DNA of 64,000 nucleotides, from positions 1 through 64,000 of the forward strand of contig JAKSKN010000007.1 in assembly GCA_024401695.1 (NCBI GenBank). Reading direction: 5' to 3'. Both the position numbers and the translations under genes were made by a program. Origin of the DNA: Bacteroidales bacterium. GTDB lineage: Bacteria > Bacteroidota > Bacteroidia > Bacteroidales > UBA932. Position 1 is the stretch's first letter, and every line of letters begins with the position of its first letter. Of the stretch, positions 56,985-64,000 are shown piece after piece. The notes under the pieces were generated by a model that saw nothing but the letters and a program-made list of their open reading frames with translations, had not been told where the DNA came from and searched no databases.

Positions 56985-57058
56985 AGCCGATGGAGGGAAT
57001 CGAACCCACGACCTTGAGATTACAAATCACACGCTCTAGCCAACTGAGCTACATCGGC
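56985..57058 (-). tRNA. tRNA-Thr (TGT)
   Basis: Acceptor GCCGATG/CATCGGC, D arm AGCTCAGTTGGCTAGAGC, anticodon loop TTTGTAA (anticodon TGT), T arm GGGTTCGATTCCC. The anticodon stem TGTGA/TCTCA has one T-T mismatch in its centre. First tRNA of the tuf transcript. Confidence 0.92.
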
Positions 57059-57094
57059 AATGTATGTCAAAGACCCCCTCAGTTTTGGGGACTG

Positions 57095-57102
57095 CAAAGA
57101 TA
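57095..57102 (-). promoter_or_regulatory. -7 box of the tRNA-tuf operon
   Basis: TATCTTTG on the minus strand, 36 nt upstream of the first tRNA-Thr and downstream of the dxs stop. Confidence 0.65.
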
Positions 57103-57113
57103 GGAACTATTTT

Positions 57114-58979
57114 CTATTCTCCAAATACTTTGCGTAAACTTTTTTCTATCCCCGCTGCGCAGATGCCGTATTCCTCACGCTGTTCGCTCTGACGGGCCTG
57201 CTGGACGAACTCGTCGCGCACTCCGATCCCTTCCACGCGCAGCTTCAGGCCGCAGGCGGCGAAGTGTTCGCAGACGGCACTGTACAGGCCTCCGGTGAGG
57301 GTTCCGTCCTCGATGGTGATGATCGTGCGGTAGTGCTCTGCGATGTGTGTCAGAGCATCAGTGTCAAGGGGCTTCAGGAAACGGAAATTGAATACACCGA
57401 CCCTGCCGGGGAATGACTTTGCGGCCTCCATTGCGGCATAAGCCGAAGGCCCTATCGTTATGACGGCAGCATCCGACCCTTCCATAAGGGTCTCTGCGCG
57501 GCCGATTTCGTATTCTTCAAAAGATGCACCCTCCCACGCCGCACCTTCTCCCATTCCGCGCGGGTACCTTATTATGAAGGGGCCGGTAGAATGTCTGTAT
57601 GCAGTGTACATAAGCTGGCGCAGTTCCAGTTCATCCTTAGGTGCGCTGACTATGGTGTTCGGAATGCTGCGATAGGCGGCAAGGTCGAATACGCCCTGGT
57701 GCGTGGCGCCGTCTTCTCCGGCGAGACCGGCCCTGTCAAAGCAGAGCACTACCGGCAGCTTCTGGAGGGCGACGTCGTGGATAATCTGGTCGTATGCACG
57801 TTGCGAGAATGCAGAATAAAGGTTGCAGAACGGCTTGAGCCCGCCTGCGGCCAGCCCTGCGGAGAATGTGACCGCGTGCTCCTCTTCGATGCCGACATCG
57901 AAGAACTGCTGCGGCCTGGCCTCGGCAAGCAGGTTCATTCCGCAGCCCTGCGACATTGCCGGGGTGATGCCTATGACCTTGTCGTCCATTTCGGCGAGTT
58001 CCAGGAGAACTTTGCCGAAAACGTCCTGATAGCGGGCGTGCGGATATTTGCTGATGATCCTTTCGCCTGTCAGGTGGTCAAACCTGCCGGGTGCGTGCCA
58101 GGTGACGGGATCGGCTTCAGCCGGGGCGTAGCCTTTGCCTTTTGTGGTCAGGCAGTGCACGATGCGCGGCCCCTGCATTGAGCGCAGTTTGGTCAATGTC
58201 TCCACGACCTGGTGTATGTCATTACCGTCAATCGGACCGAAATAGCGGAAGCCCAGCGACTCGAACAGGTCCCCTCCGGTCTTCTTCACCAGCCAGGACT
58301 TGAAGCTGCGCACCCAGCGCTGGATGAACCGGCGCAGGCTGCGGTCGCCCAGGAGACGCCAGACACGCTCCTTCACTATGTTGTAGTGGTTGCTGGTGGT
58401 TATCCGGAGCAGGTAGTTGTGGAGGGCGCCGCGGTTGTGGTCGATGGACTGGTTGTTGTCGTTTAGGATCACGAGCAGGTCGGCGTTGCTGGCGCCGGCG
58501 TTGTTCAGTCCCTCGAAGGCCATTCCTCCCGTAAGCGCGCCGTCACCGATGAGGGCGGTGACCTTCTCTGCGCTGCCCTTTATGCGGGCGGCCTCTGCAA
58601 GACCGAGGGCGGCGGAAACGGAAGTGGACGAATGCCCTACGCCGAAAGCGTCGTACCCGCTTTCCTCGCGGCGGGGGAATCCGCTGATGCCGTCTCTGGT
58701 GCGCATTGATGCAAATGCCTCTCTGCGCCCGGTGAGTATCTTGTGGGCGTAGGCCTGGTGGCCGACGTCGAATACAATCTTGTCTGAAGGGGAATCGAAT
58801 ACGTAGTGGTAGCCGACAATGAGCTCCACTGCGCCGAGACTGGAGGCAAGATGGCCCGGATTGTGCGAACAGCACTCGACCATATAGTCGCGCACTTCCG
58901 CACAAAGCTTTTCAAGCTCTTCGACGCTCAATCGCTTGAGGTCTGCAGGACCGTTTATCTTGTCCAGGAACTCGTACAT
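57114..58979 (-). CDS. dxs: 1-deoxy-D-xylulose-5-phosphate synthase
   Basis: 621 residues. Thiamine diphosphate motif GDGALTGGMAFEGLNNAG...NDNNQSI, catalytic region HNPGHLASSLGAVEL and DVGHQAYAHKILTGR, and the pyrimidine-domain FDRAGLAGEDGATHQG. It condenses pyruvate and glyceraldehyde 3-phosphate in the first step of the MEP isoprenoid pathway. Its start follows the MFS gene stop directly, so both share a transcript. Confidence 0.98.
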   Translation of the reverse strand: MYEFLDKINGPADLKRLSVEELEKLCAEVRDYMVECCSHNPGHLASSLGAVELIVGYHYVFDSPSDKIVFDVGHQAYAHKILTGRREAFASMRTRDGISGFPRREESGYDAFGVGHSSTSVSAALGLAEAARIKGSAEKVTALIGDGALTGGMAFEGLNNAGASNADLLVILNDNNQSIDHNRGALHNYLLRITTSNHYNIVKERVWRLLGDRSLRRFIQRWVRSFKSWLVKKTGGDLFESLGFRYFGPIDGNDIHQVVETLTKLRSMQGPRIVHCLTTKGKGYAPAEADPVTWHAPGRFDHLTGERIISKYPHARYQDVFGKVLLELAEMDDKVIGITPAMSQGCGMNLLAEARPQQFFDVGIEEEHAVTFSAGLAAGGLKPFCNLYSAFSQRAYDQIIHDVALQKLPVVLCFDRAGLAGEDGATHQGVFDLAAYRSIPNTIVSAPKDELELRQLMYTAYRHSTGPFIIRYPRGMGEGAAWEGASFEEYEIGRAETLMEGSDAAVITIGPSAYAAMEAAKSFPGRVGVFNFRFLKPLDTDALTHIAEHYRTIITIEDGTLTGGLYSAVCEHFAACGLKLRVEGIGVRDEFVQQARQSEQREEYGICAAGIEKSLRKVFGE

Positions 58980-60596
58980 CTACTTCTTTATGTTAGGGAG
59001 TTCGAGGCCGAGTCCTTTCTTCTTGTCAACATATTTGAGGACAAGACCGATCAGGAGGGCTGCCAGGCCGAGGCAGGCCAGCATAATCAGAGGGGCAGTA
59101 TAATCAAGCTGAGTCGGATTCGTGACTCCCGGATTGGTCTTGTCCAGGATCTTACCTATGAGTAGAGGGAATAGCCAGAGGCCGATGTTCTGAATCCAGA
59201 AAATAAGGGAATAGGCAGAGCCTATAATCTTCTCGTCGACAAGTTTCGGGACGCTGGGCCAAAGGGCTGCTGGGACAAGGGAGAATGATGAACCAAGCAC
59301 AAGAATCGTTACATATGCGACTATGACCCCACCGACACCATTGCCTTTGAACAGGGGCAGGGCAAATGCGAATGTAAGGTGGCAGGCAATGAGGAGAAGA
59401 GAGCCAAGTACCAGCATAGATGCGGCCTTTCCTTTATTGTCGATATAATTGCCCAGAATCGGGGTGATTCCCATTGCAAGAAGAGGAAATACTGCAAAAA
59501 TACTCTCTGCTGACTGGCGTTTGTACCCCATAAAACAATATACCACCAAGGCTGCAATGGCAAGTCCTAGAAGAGAATATTTTCTAGACTTCTTCTTCAT
59601 AAAATTGCTGCTGAATGCTGCTGCCGCAACAATCAGCATTACGACGTACTGGACTATCGTAACCGTTGAAGATGCAAAGAAGGACTCTGAAGGAACCTCT
59701 GAGAACGTCAGGTTGCACTGAAGCATATTCACCGCATATTTCTGGAACGGGAATATAGCAGAGTAATAGAGCACGCAGAGGAGTGAAACGAGCCAGAATC
59801 CACCGCTCTTGAGTATCTTGCCGATGTCGCTAACTTTGAACGGGTCATCTTTTTCTTCCGCTTCGCCTGTCTGGGTATCCAGTTTTTTGTCCATAAAGAA
59901 ATAGACGACAAACATAATCAGGGCAATGCAAAGGAGGACAACTCCGAATGCGACGGCACGGGATACGTTGATGTCTCCGCCAAGTTTGGCGAAGAATGGT
60001 GAGAAAATCATACAGGTAGCCACGCCAAGGCGTGCAAGAGCCATCTCGGAACCCATTGCAAGGGCCATTTCTCTCCCCTTGAACCATTTTACGATTCCTC
60101 GGCTGACGGTGATTCCACCCATTTCCGCACCGCATCCGAATACCATAAACCCGATGGCGGCAAGTTTGGCTGAAGCGGGCATCCCCTGATAGAAAGGAGA
60201 AACGCCCAGTTCAGAGAAGACAGGGATATAGTTGAGGTTGTTGGTGAACCAGGTCTCGAGGTTGCTGCCAATGAAGGCTTCACTGATGGCATAATATTTA
60301 ATGACCGCTCCGACAAGCATCACTGCTCCCGAAAGGACTGCAGTGAACCGGACACCCATCTTGTCGAGGATTATTCCTGCAAAAATCAGGAAAAATACAA
60401 AAACATTGAGGAACGTCTCCGCACCTTCCATTGTGCCGAATGCGGTTGAGTCCCAACCTCTTTCAGACTCCATCAAGTCCTTGATAGGTGAAAGGATATC
60501 CATAAAAATGTAGGCGCAGAACATCGCAAGTGCCAAAAGGAGAAGCGCTGTCCACCTGAGTGCGGCCGAGTCTCGGAGGGTTTTGATTTCAGACAT
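58980..60596 (-). CDS. Major facilitator superfamily transporter
   Basis: 538 residues with about 12 membrane segments in two halves joined by a charged loop (DKKLDTQTGEAEEKDDPFKVSDIGKIL, ~250). MFS features include LDKMGVRFTA after helix 2 and a repeated pattern in the second half. An extra region around 120-150 (WFTNNLNYIPVFSELGVSPFYQGMP) lies between helices 3 and 4 and may be extracytoplasmic. Substrate unknown. It is immediately upstream of dxs with no spacer and divergent from aroK. Confidence 0.88.
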   Translation of the reverse strand: MSEIKTLRDSAALRWTALLLLALAMFCAYIFMDILSPIKDLMESERGWDSTAFGTMEGAETFLNVFVFFLIFAGIILDKMGVRFTAVLSGAVMLVGAVIKYYAISEAFIGSNLETWFTNNLNYIPVFSELGVSPFYQGMPASAKLAAIGFMVFGCGAEMGGITVSRGIVKWFKGREMALAMGSEMALARLGVATCMIFSPFFAKLGGDINVSRAVAFGVVLLCIALIMFVVYFFMDKKLDTQTGEAEEKDDPFKVSDIGKILKSGGFWLVSLLCVLYYSAIFPFQKYAVNMLQCNLTFSEVPSESFFASSTVTIVQYVVMLIVAAAAFSSNFMKKKSRKYSLLGLAIAALVVYCFMGYKRQSAESIFAVFPLLAMGITPILGNYIDNKGKAASMLVLGSLLLIACHLTFAFALPLFKGNGVGGVIVAYVTILVLGSSFSLVPAALWPSVPKLVDEKIIGSAYSLIFWIQNIGLWLFPLLIGKILDKTNPGVTNPTQLDYTAPLIMLACLGLAALLIGLVLKYVDKKKGLGLELPNIKK

Positions 60597-60652
60597 TTTT
60601 AATGAGTTTTTCGAACTGTAACAAAAGTGTCACAAGATAGGCATTTTTTTGC

Positions 60653-60660
60653 TAAATTCG
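60653..60660 (+). promoter_or_regulatory. -7 box of aroK
   Basis: TAAATTCG, 6 nt (CCGGAA) before the ATG at 60667, implying a leaderless or near-leaderless mRNA. Confidence 0.55.
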
Positions 60661-60666
60661 CCGGAA

Positions 60667-61161
60667 ATGATAATCTCTCTTACAGGATTTATGGGTTGCG
60701 GAAAAAGCCGCATCGGGTCCGAACTTTCCAAAAAGCTCGGACTGTGTTTCGTGGATCTCGACCGGGCCATAATGCTTCGTACCGGGAAGAGCATCGGCGA
60801 ACTGTTCGAAAAAGGTGAGCCGTACTTCCGCGCAGTCGAGCTTGACACCCTGCGCGCCGTTCTGTCGCGCTACACGGGTGACTCTGTGATCATAGCACTT
60901 GGCGGAGGAACCATCACGACACCCGAGGCACTCGACCTCATCCTCTCACAGACCACCTCATTTTATCTGAAATCCTCATTTGAACGCATCTGCGCAAATC
61001 TTGCGCAAAGTACGGTGGAGCGGCCCCTGTTCAATGAAAACGCTGCGGCTCTGCTCGCTTCGCGGGAACCCCTGTACGAAAAAGCGGCGTTCACCGTCGA
61101 AACTGATGGTAAAACGCCGCAGATGATAGCTGCAGAAATAACTGCGCTTCTAGAACGGTAG
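60667..61161 (+). CDS. aroK: Shikimate kinase
   Basis: 164 residues from the ATG at 60667 (the frame opens a few codons earlier, before the promoter). Walker A GFMGCGKS, FVDLDRAI (substrate Asp), GEPYFRAVELDTL (matching the GE-x-x-FR element), ALGGGTI and the ERICANLAQSTVERPLF lid with its Arg residues. It phosphorylates shikimate for aromatic amino acid synthesis. Its 3' end overlaps the convergent ssb by 12 bp. An aroE-type gene lies nearby. Confidence 0.95.
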   Translation: MIISLTGFMGCGKSRIGSELSKKLGLCFVDLDRAIMLRTGKSIGELFEKGEPYFRAVELDTLRAVLSRYTGDSVIIALGGGTITTPEALDLILSQTTSFYLKSSFERICANLAQSTVERPLFNENAAALLASREPLYEKAAFTVETDGKTPQMIAAEITALLER

Positions 61162-61689
61162 GTCGTCGGTAGGCGAGTCAAGGCTGATGTCGATAGGCTG
61201 CTCCTGAGCCGCTGCTGCCGGAGCCTGCTGAACCGGAGCTGCAGGCTTTGGGGCCTGGTAGGCCGGCTGCTGGTAAGCAGGTTGCTGATAAGCTGGCTGA
61301 GCCTGGTAACCGCCCTGTGGAGCTGCTGAGCCCATATCGTCTCCGCTGTCCCTGCGGCCGAGAAGCTGAAGGTTGTCCACGGTGATTTCGGTGGTGTACT
61401 TCTTGGCGCCTGTTGAGTCGGTGTATGATCTGGTTCTGAGGCGACCCTCGATGTAGAGTTGGGTGCCCTTTCTTACGAATTTCTCGCAAACGTCCGCAGA
61501 CTGTCTCCAGGCTACGATGTTGTGCCATTCGGTGTTCTCTCTCAACTCTCCGTTGCGGTCCCTGTACCTCTCCGATGTGGCCAGTGTGAAGGTTGCAACT
61601 TTTGTCCCCTGCGCAGAATTTCCATCAAGGTAACGTACTTCCGGGTCTCTACCAACGTTACCGATAAGCATTACTTTATTCAATGACAT
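61150..61689 (-). CDS. ssb: Single-stranded DNA-binding protein
   Basis: 179 residues. OB-fold starting MSLNKVMLIGNVGRDPEVRYL, with TEWHNIVAW and GTQLYIEGRLRTRSYTD. The low-complexity tail has Pro/Ala/Gln-rich PAYQQ repeats and the acidic tip DDLPF that binds partner proteins. Essential for replication and repair. Convergent with aroK (12-bp overlap). Confidence 0.98.
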   Translation of the reverse strand: MSLNKVMLIGNVGRDPEVRYLDGNSAQGTKVATFTLATSERYRDRNGELRENTEWHNIVAWRQSADVCEKFVRKGTQLYIEGRLRTRSYTDSTGAKKYTTEITVDNLQLLGRRDSGDDMGSAAPQGGYQAQPAYQQPAYQQPAYQAPKPAAPVQQAPAAAAQEQPIDISLDSPTDDLPF

Positions 61690-61785
61690 AGTGTTATGTT
61701 TTTAAGCTCCGGACAACGCGTCCGTCGCTCCTGCAATATAGCGATAATTCCTTGAATTCAGCAATTATTTCTGCGACAACTGGAA

Positions 61786-62469
61786 TCAGAGGGTTCCGCC
61801 TGCTTCCGCAGGTTCCTGACCGGTGAGTATCGCGAACCCCAGAATGGCCTGGGCGCGCAGCCACTCGAGGCCGGAAACATAGCCTTCGTGACCGGACAGG
61901 CAGGGGTCCTTGTAATTTGCTTCGATGATGACGCGGCAGTTCAGTCTGTCGCAGCCTGGTGCCGCTGAAGGCAGGGTGTAGATGATGACATCGTCTGTGA
62001 CGCCGTCCGCAATCTCATCGTGATGAAGACTTCTTGCCGGGAGCCCCAGGTCTTCGGCGGCGGCAAATGCCGCACGTCCGGCGCCACCCAGGCCTATCAC
62101 TGTTACGGAAGTTGCAGAGGCTTTCATCAGCAATTCCTTTATTGCAAGATAGTCGGAGTTGTATGCGGCGACTCCCTGCGGTGTCTTGACCAGGATGTTC
62201 GCTGCCCCTATGTGCTCCACGGCCTCGCTGCGGATGTCGGCCCTTTCCGCCGCCAGGGTCTTGTATGGAGCCGTCACGTTCACGGCCTTGTACGGGCCGT
62301 CGGCAAAACGTGTCCAGGCTGCCTCGAATTCCTCCTCTTCAATCAAGTCGTATTCCCACCGCCCCTTGCATTCCTCTTTGAAGAGACCGGGACTCTGCGA
62401 ATGCCTGATCGGGAATCCGATCAAACCGAAACGTATTTCTTCTGTGCTGGACATCTTTCCTGTTGTCAA
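61786..62469 (-). CDS. aroE: Shikimate dehydrogenase-like protein
   Basis: 227 residues, shorter than the usual ~260-280. N-terminal FGLIGFPIRHSQSP (shikimate Ser pair), KAVNVTAPYK (catalytic Lys), EHIGAANILV, YNSDYLA (catalytic Asp) and the NADP loop VIGLGGAGRAA, then LGFAILTGQEPAEA near the end. It reduces 3-dehydroshikimate to shikimate. The start is uncertain (Met1 or Met6). Last gene of the lysS-trmH-aroE operon, 4 nt behind the methyltransferase gene. Confidence 0.9.
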   Translation of the reverse strand: MTTGKMSSTEEIRFGLIGFPIRHSQSPGLFKEECKGRWEYDLIEEEEFEAAWTRFADGPYKAVNVTAPYKTLAAERADIRSEAVEHIGAANILVKTPQGVAAYNSDYLAIKELLMKASATSVTVIGLGGAGRAAFAAAEDLGLPARSLHHDEIADGVTDDVIIYTLPSAAPGCDRLNCRVIIEANYKDPCLSGHEGYVSGLEWLRAQAILGFAILTGQEPAEAGGTL

Positions 62470-62473
62470 AGGT

Positions 62474-63295
62474 TTATACTATATCATCCCGCCTTCCTCC
62501 ATTGCGCTGACGCACGGCCTCGAAAAGAAGGATGGCAGCGGAAACGGAAGCGTTGAGGGAATCCATTGCGCCAAGCATAGGTATCTTGACGTGCGCGTCG
62601 GCTGCATCGCGCCACGCCTGCGTCAGGCCTGTAGCTTCGGTGCCTATGACAATCGCGCTGCCGCGCTTCATATCGGTGTCGTAATACCACTCGCTGTCCT
62701 GCAGCTGCGCCGTAAGAATCTGCACGTCATTTGCTTTCAGCCACCTGATTGCCTCCTCTGAAGAGCAGGCGACGCAAGGCACGGTGAATACCGCTCCTAT
62801 CGAAGCGCGGATGAGATTGGGGTTGAAGAGATCGGTCAGGGGGTCACATACGATCACGGCATCGGCGCCTGCGGCATCGGCGCTGCGCAGCACGGCACCG
62901 AGGTTCCCGGGCTTCTCCACGCTTTCCAGCACGACGATCAGCGGCTCCTCCTTCAGCTTCAAATCCTCCAGTTTCCTCTCCTTGGCCCTGACTTCAGCGA
63001 CAACCCCTTCTGTCCCTTCCCTGTACGCCACCTTCCGGTAAACTTCACCGCTGATTTCAAATATTTTCGCCGCAGTCGCGGCAAATCCGGCGGCGGCGCT
63101 TTCAGCCCCGCTGCCGCCCAGCTCCTCACAGAAGAATATGGTGTCTATCTGGAATCCCGCTTCGATGCAATGCTGCAGCTCCCGCCGGCCCTCGACAATG
63201 AATAAACCAGTCTCGCGCCTCAGTCTTGACTTTTCCTGGAGCGCGAGCAGCTGTTTGATTTTCGGATTCTGGGCCGACGTGATTTTTTCGGTCAC
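62474..63295 (-). CDS. TrmH/SpoU-family RNA 2'-O-methyltransferase
   Basis: 273 residues from a GTG (TAGTG overlap with lysS). An N-terminal substrate-binding domain (IKQLLALQEKSRLRRETGLFIVEGRRE) is followed by a SPOUT knot: VVLESVEKPGNLGAVLRSADAAG (motif 1), AIVIGTEATGL (motif 2) and IPMLGAMDSLNASVSAAILLFEAVRQR (motif 3). It most likely methylates ribose in 23S rRNA; the exact site is not inferable. Confidence 0.93.
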   Translation of the reverse strand: MTEKITSAQNPKIKQLLALQEKSRLRRETGLFIVEGRRELQHCIEAGFQIDTIFFCEELGGSGAESAAAGFAATAAKIFEISGEVYRKVAYREGTEGVVAEVRAKERKLEDLKLKEEPLIVVLESVEKPGNLGAVLRSADAAGADAVIVCDPLTDLFNPNLIRASIGAVFTVPCVACSSEEAIRWLKANDVQILTAQLQDSEWYYDTDMKRGSAIVIGTEATGLTQAWRDAADAHVKIPMLGAMDSLNASVSAAILLFEAVRQRNGGRRDDIV

Positions 63296-64000
63296 TATTC
63301 TTCGGATTTATCTTCTTTCTTTACTTTTTCCGGACGCATCTGCGGGAAGAAGAGGACGTCCTGGATGGTGGTCTGGCCGGTCATGAACATAGTAAGACGG
63401 TCGATGCCCATTCCGAGGCCGGAGGTAGGAGGCATTCCGTACTCGAGAGCGCGGACGAAGTCGTAGTCGATGAACATCGCCTCGTCGTCGCCGTTGCTCT
63501 TCAGACGCGCCTGCTCCTCGAAGCGTTCGAGCTGGTCGATAGGATCATTCAGTTCGGAGTATGCATTTGCGAGTTCCTTGCCGCATACGAAGAGCTCGAA
63601 GCGCTCGGTAAGGGTAGGGTCTTCGCGGTGACGTTTTGTAAGAGGGGACATCTCGACAGGGTAGTCGGTCACGAAGGTCGGCTGGATGAGCTTGTCTTCG
63701 CAGAATGTGCCAAAGATGGCGTCGATCAGCTTTCCCTTGCCCATCGAAGGCTCGATCTCCACGTGGAGCTTCTTGCAGGTGTCGCGGAGCTCGTCCTCGG
63801 ACATTCCCTTGACATCCACGCCTGCGTACTCCTTGATCGCGTCAAGGATAGGCAGACGGCGGTATGTGCCTCCGAAATCGACCTCGTTGCCGCCGATGTT
63901 GACGACGGTGGTGCCGTTGACGTTGAGGGAGATCTTCGCGAGCATCGTCTCGACGAATTTCATCATCCAGTTGTAGTCCTTGTAGGCTACGTAGATCTCC
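63295..64000 (-). CDS. lysS: Lysyl-tRNA synthetase (C-terminal part)
   Basis: The frame continues beyond the window end; about 235 C-terminal residues are present. The class II features match LysRS: YKDYNWMMKFVETM near the edge, PTFVTDYPVEMSPL, RFELFVCGKELANAYSELNDP, and motif 3 PTSGLGMGIDRLTMFMT followed by IQDVLFFPQMRPE. It charges tRNA-Lys. Its stop overlaps the GTG of the methyltransferase gene. Confidence 0.97.
   Translation of the reverse strand, partial: EIYVAYKDYNWMMKFVETMLAKISLNVNGTTVVNIGGNEVDFGGTYRRLPILDAIKEYAGVDVKGMSEDELRDTCKKLHVEIEPSMGKGKLIDAIFGTFCEDKLIQPTFVTDYPVEMSPLTKRHREDPTLTERFELFVCGKELANAYSELNDPIDQLERFEEQARLKSNGDDEAMFIDYDFVRALEYGMPPTSGLGMGIDRLTMFMTGQTTIQDVLFFPQMRPEKVKKEDKSEE

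Noticed and set aside
57074-57089. CCCCTCAGTTTTGGGG as a dxs terminator
   Set aside because: Only a 4-bp stem, no T-run, and it lies downstream of the tRNA-tuf -7 box; read-through from dxs into the tRNA cluster remains possible.

Overview
The window is a piece of a Bacteroidales (Bacteroidota) chromosome, most likely from an uncultured gut or rumen lineage. Evidence: -7 boxes of the form TAnnTTTG/TAnnTTCG in front of many genes, several TonB-dependent receptors, DUF4249 lipoproteins, an ECF sigma/outer-membrane-barrel pair, a LytTR membrane regulator, and typical ssb, tuf and rpoBC relatives. Two kinds of DNA alternate: compact housekeeping operons of moderate to high GC, and accessory stretches with AT-rich genes, broken genes and repeats.

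Layout. 1-2.7 kb: the end of an AAA/DUF234-type ATPase, then a compact RiPP cassette on the minus strand (55-aa six-cysteine precursor, radical SAM/SPASM maturase, PqqD-like recognition protein). 3-12.4 kb: an exported lipoprotein-type peptide deformylase, two zinc-ribbon membrane proteins (one of 1294 aa with an internal signal peptide), a small-multidrug-export protein / DUF6913 / PfkB-kinase operon, a UPF0104-like flippase-type membrane protein, asnA and tRNA-Arg. 12.6-17.3 kb: carboxylesterase, one-TM protein, sialate O-acetylesterase remnant, ParDE toxin-antitoxin, and the second copy of a dispersed noncoding repeat. 17.3-24.2 kb: ATP-grasp, unknown protein, xth, cysS, a tandem CE1-type esterase, a plug-only TonB-receptor-like protein and a small barrel. 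24.2-25.5 kb: a mobile-element graveyard with two complex palindromic elements, an IS21-type end and a serine-recombinase start fused to a 100-bp copy of a gene fragment from 7 kb away. 25.5-31 kb: TonB-receptor-like outer membrane protein divergent from a LytTR regulator, then an IS110-family transposase with long noncoding flanks.

31-44 kb is the main accessory island: an ECF sigma factor, its probable membrane partner, and a duplicated set of TonB receptor, DUF4249 lipoprotein and caspase/legumain-like (clan CD) cysteine protease lipoprotein. A truncated third protease paralog keeps only the prodomain-like half. This looks like a surface proteolysis and uptake system that has been rearranged internally.

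44-64 kb is core: tRNA-Thr/Tyr/Gly/Thr-tuf-tRNA-Trp-secE-nusG-rplKAJL-rpoBC on the minus strand with a perfect hairpin plus U-tract between rplL and rpoB; upstream dxs and an MFS transporter; then aroK, ssb, aroE, a TrmH-type rRNA methyltransferase and the 3' part of lysS.

The most promising new items are the RiPP cassette, the duplicated clan-CD protease/DUF4249/TonB island with its stand-alone prodomain, the paired 16-nt-loop palindromes at 24.5-24.7 kb, and the zinc-ribbon/signal-peptide giant protein. Several promoters place the -7 box only 4-8 nt upstream of the start codon, implying leaderless mRNAs. All family calls come from reading motifs by eye; no database search was run.
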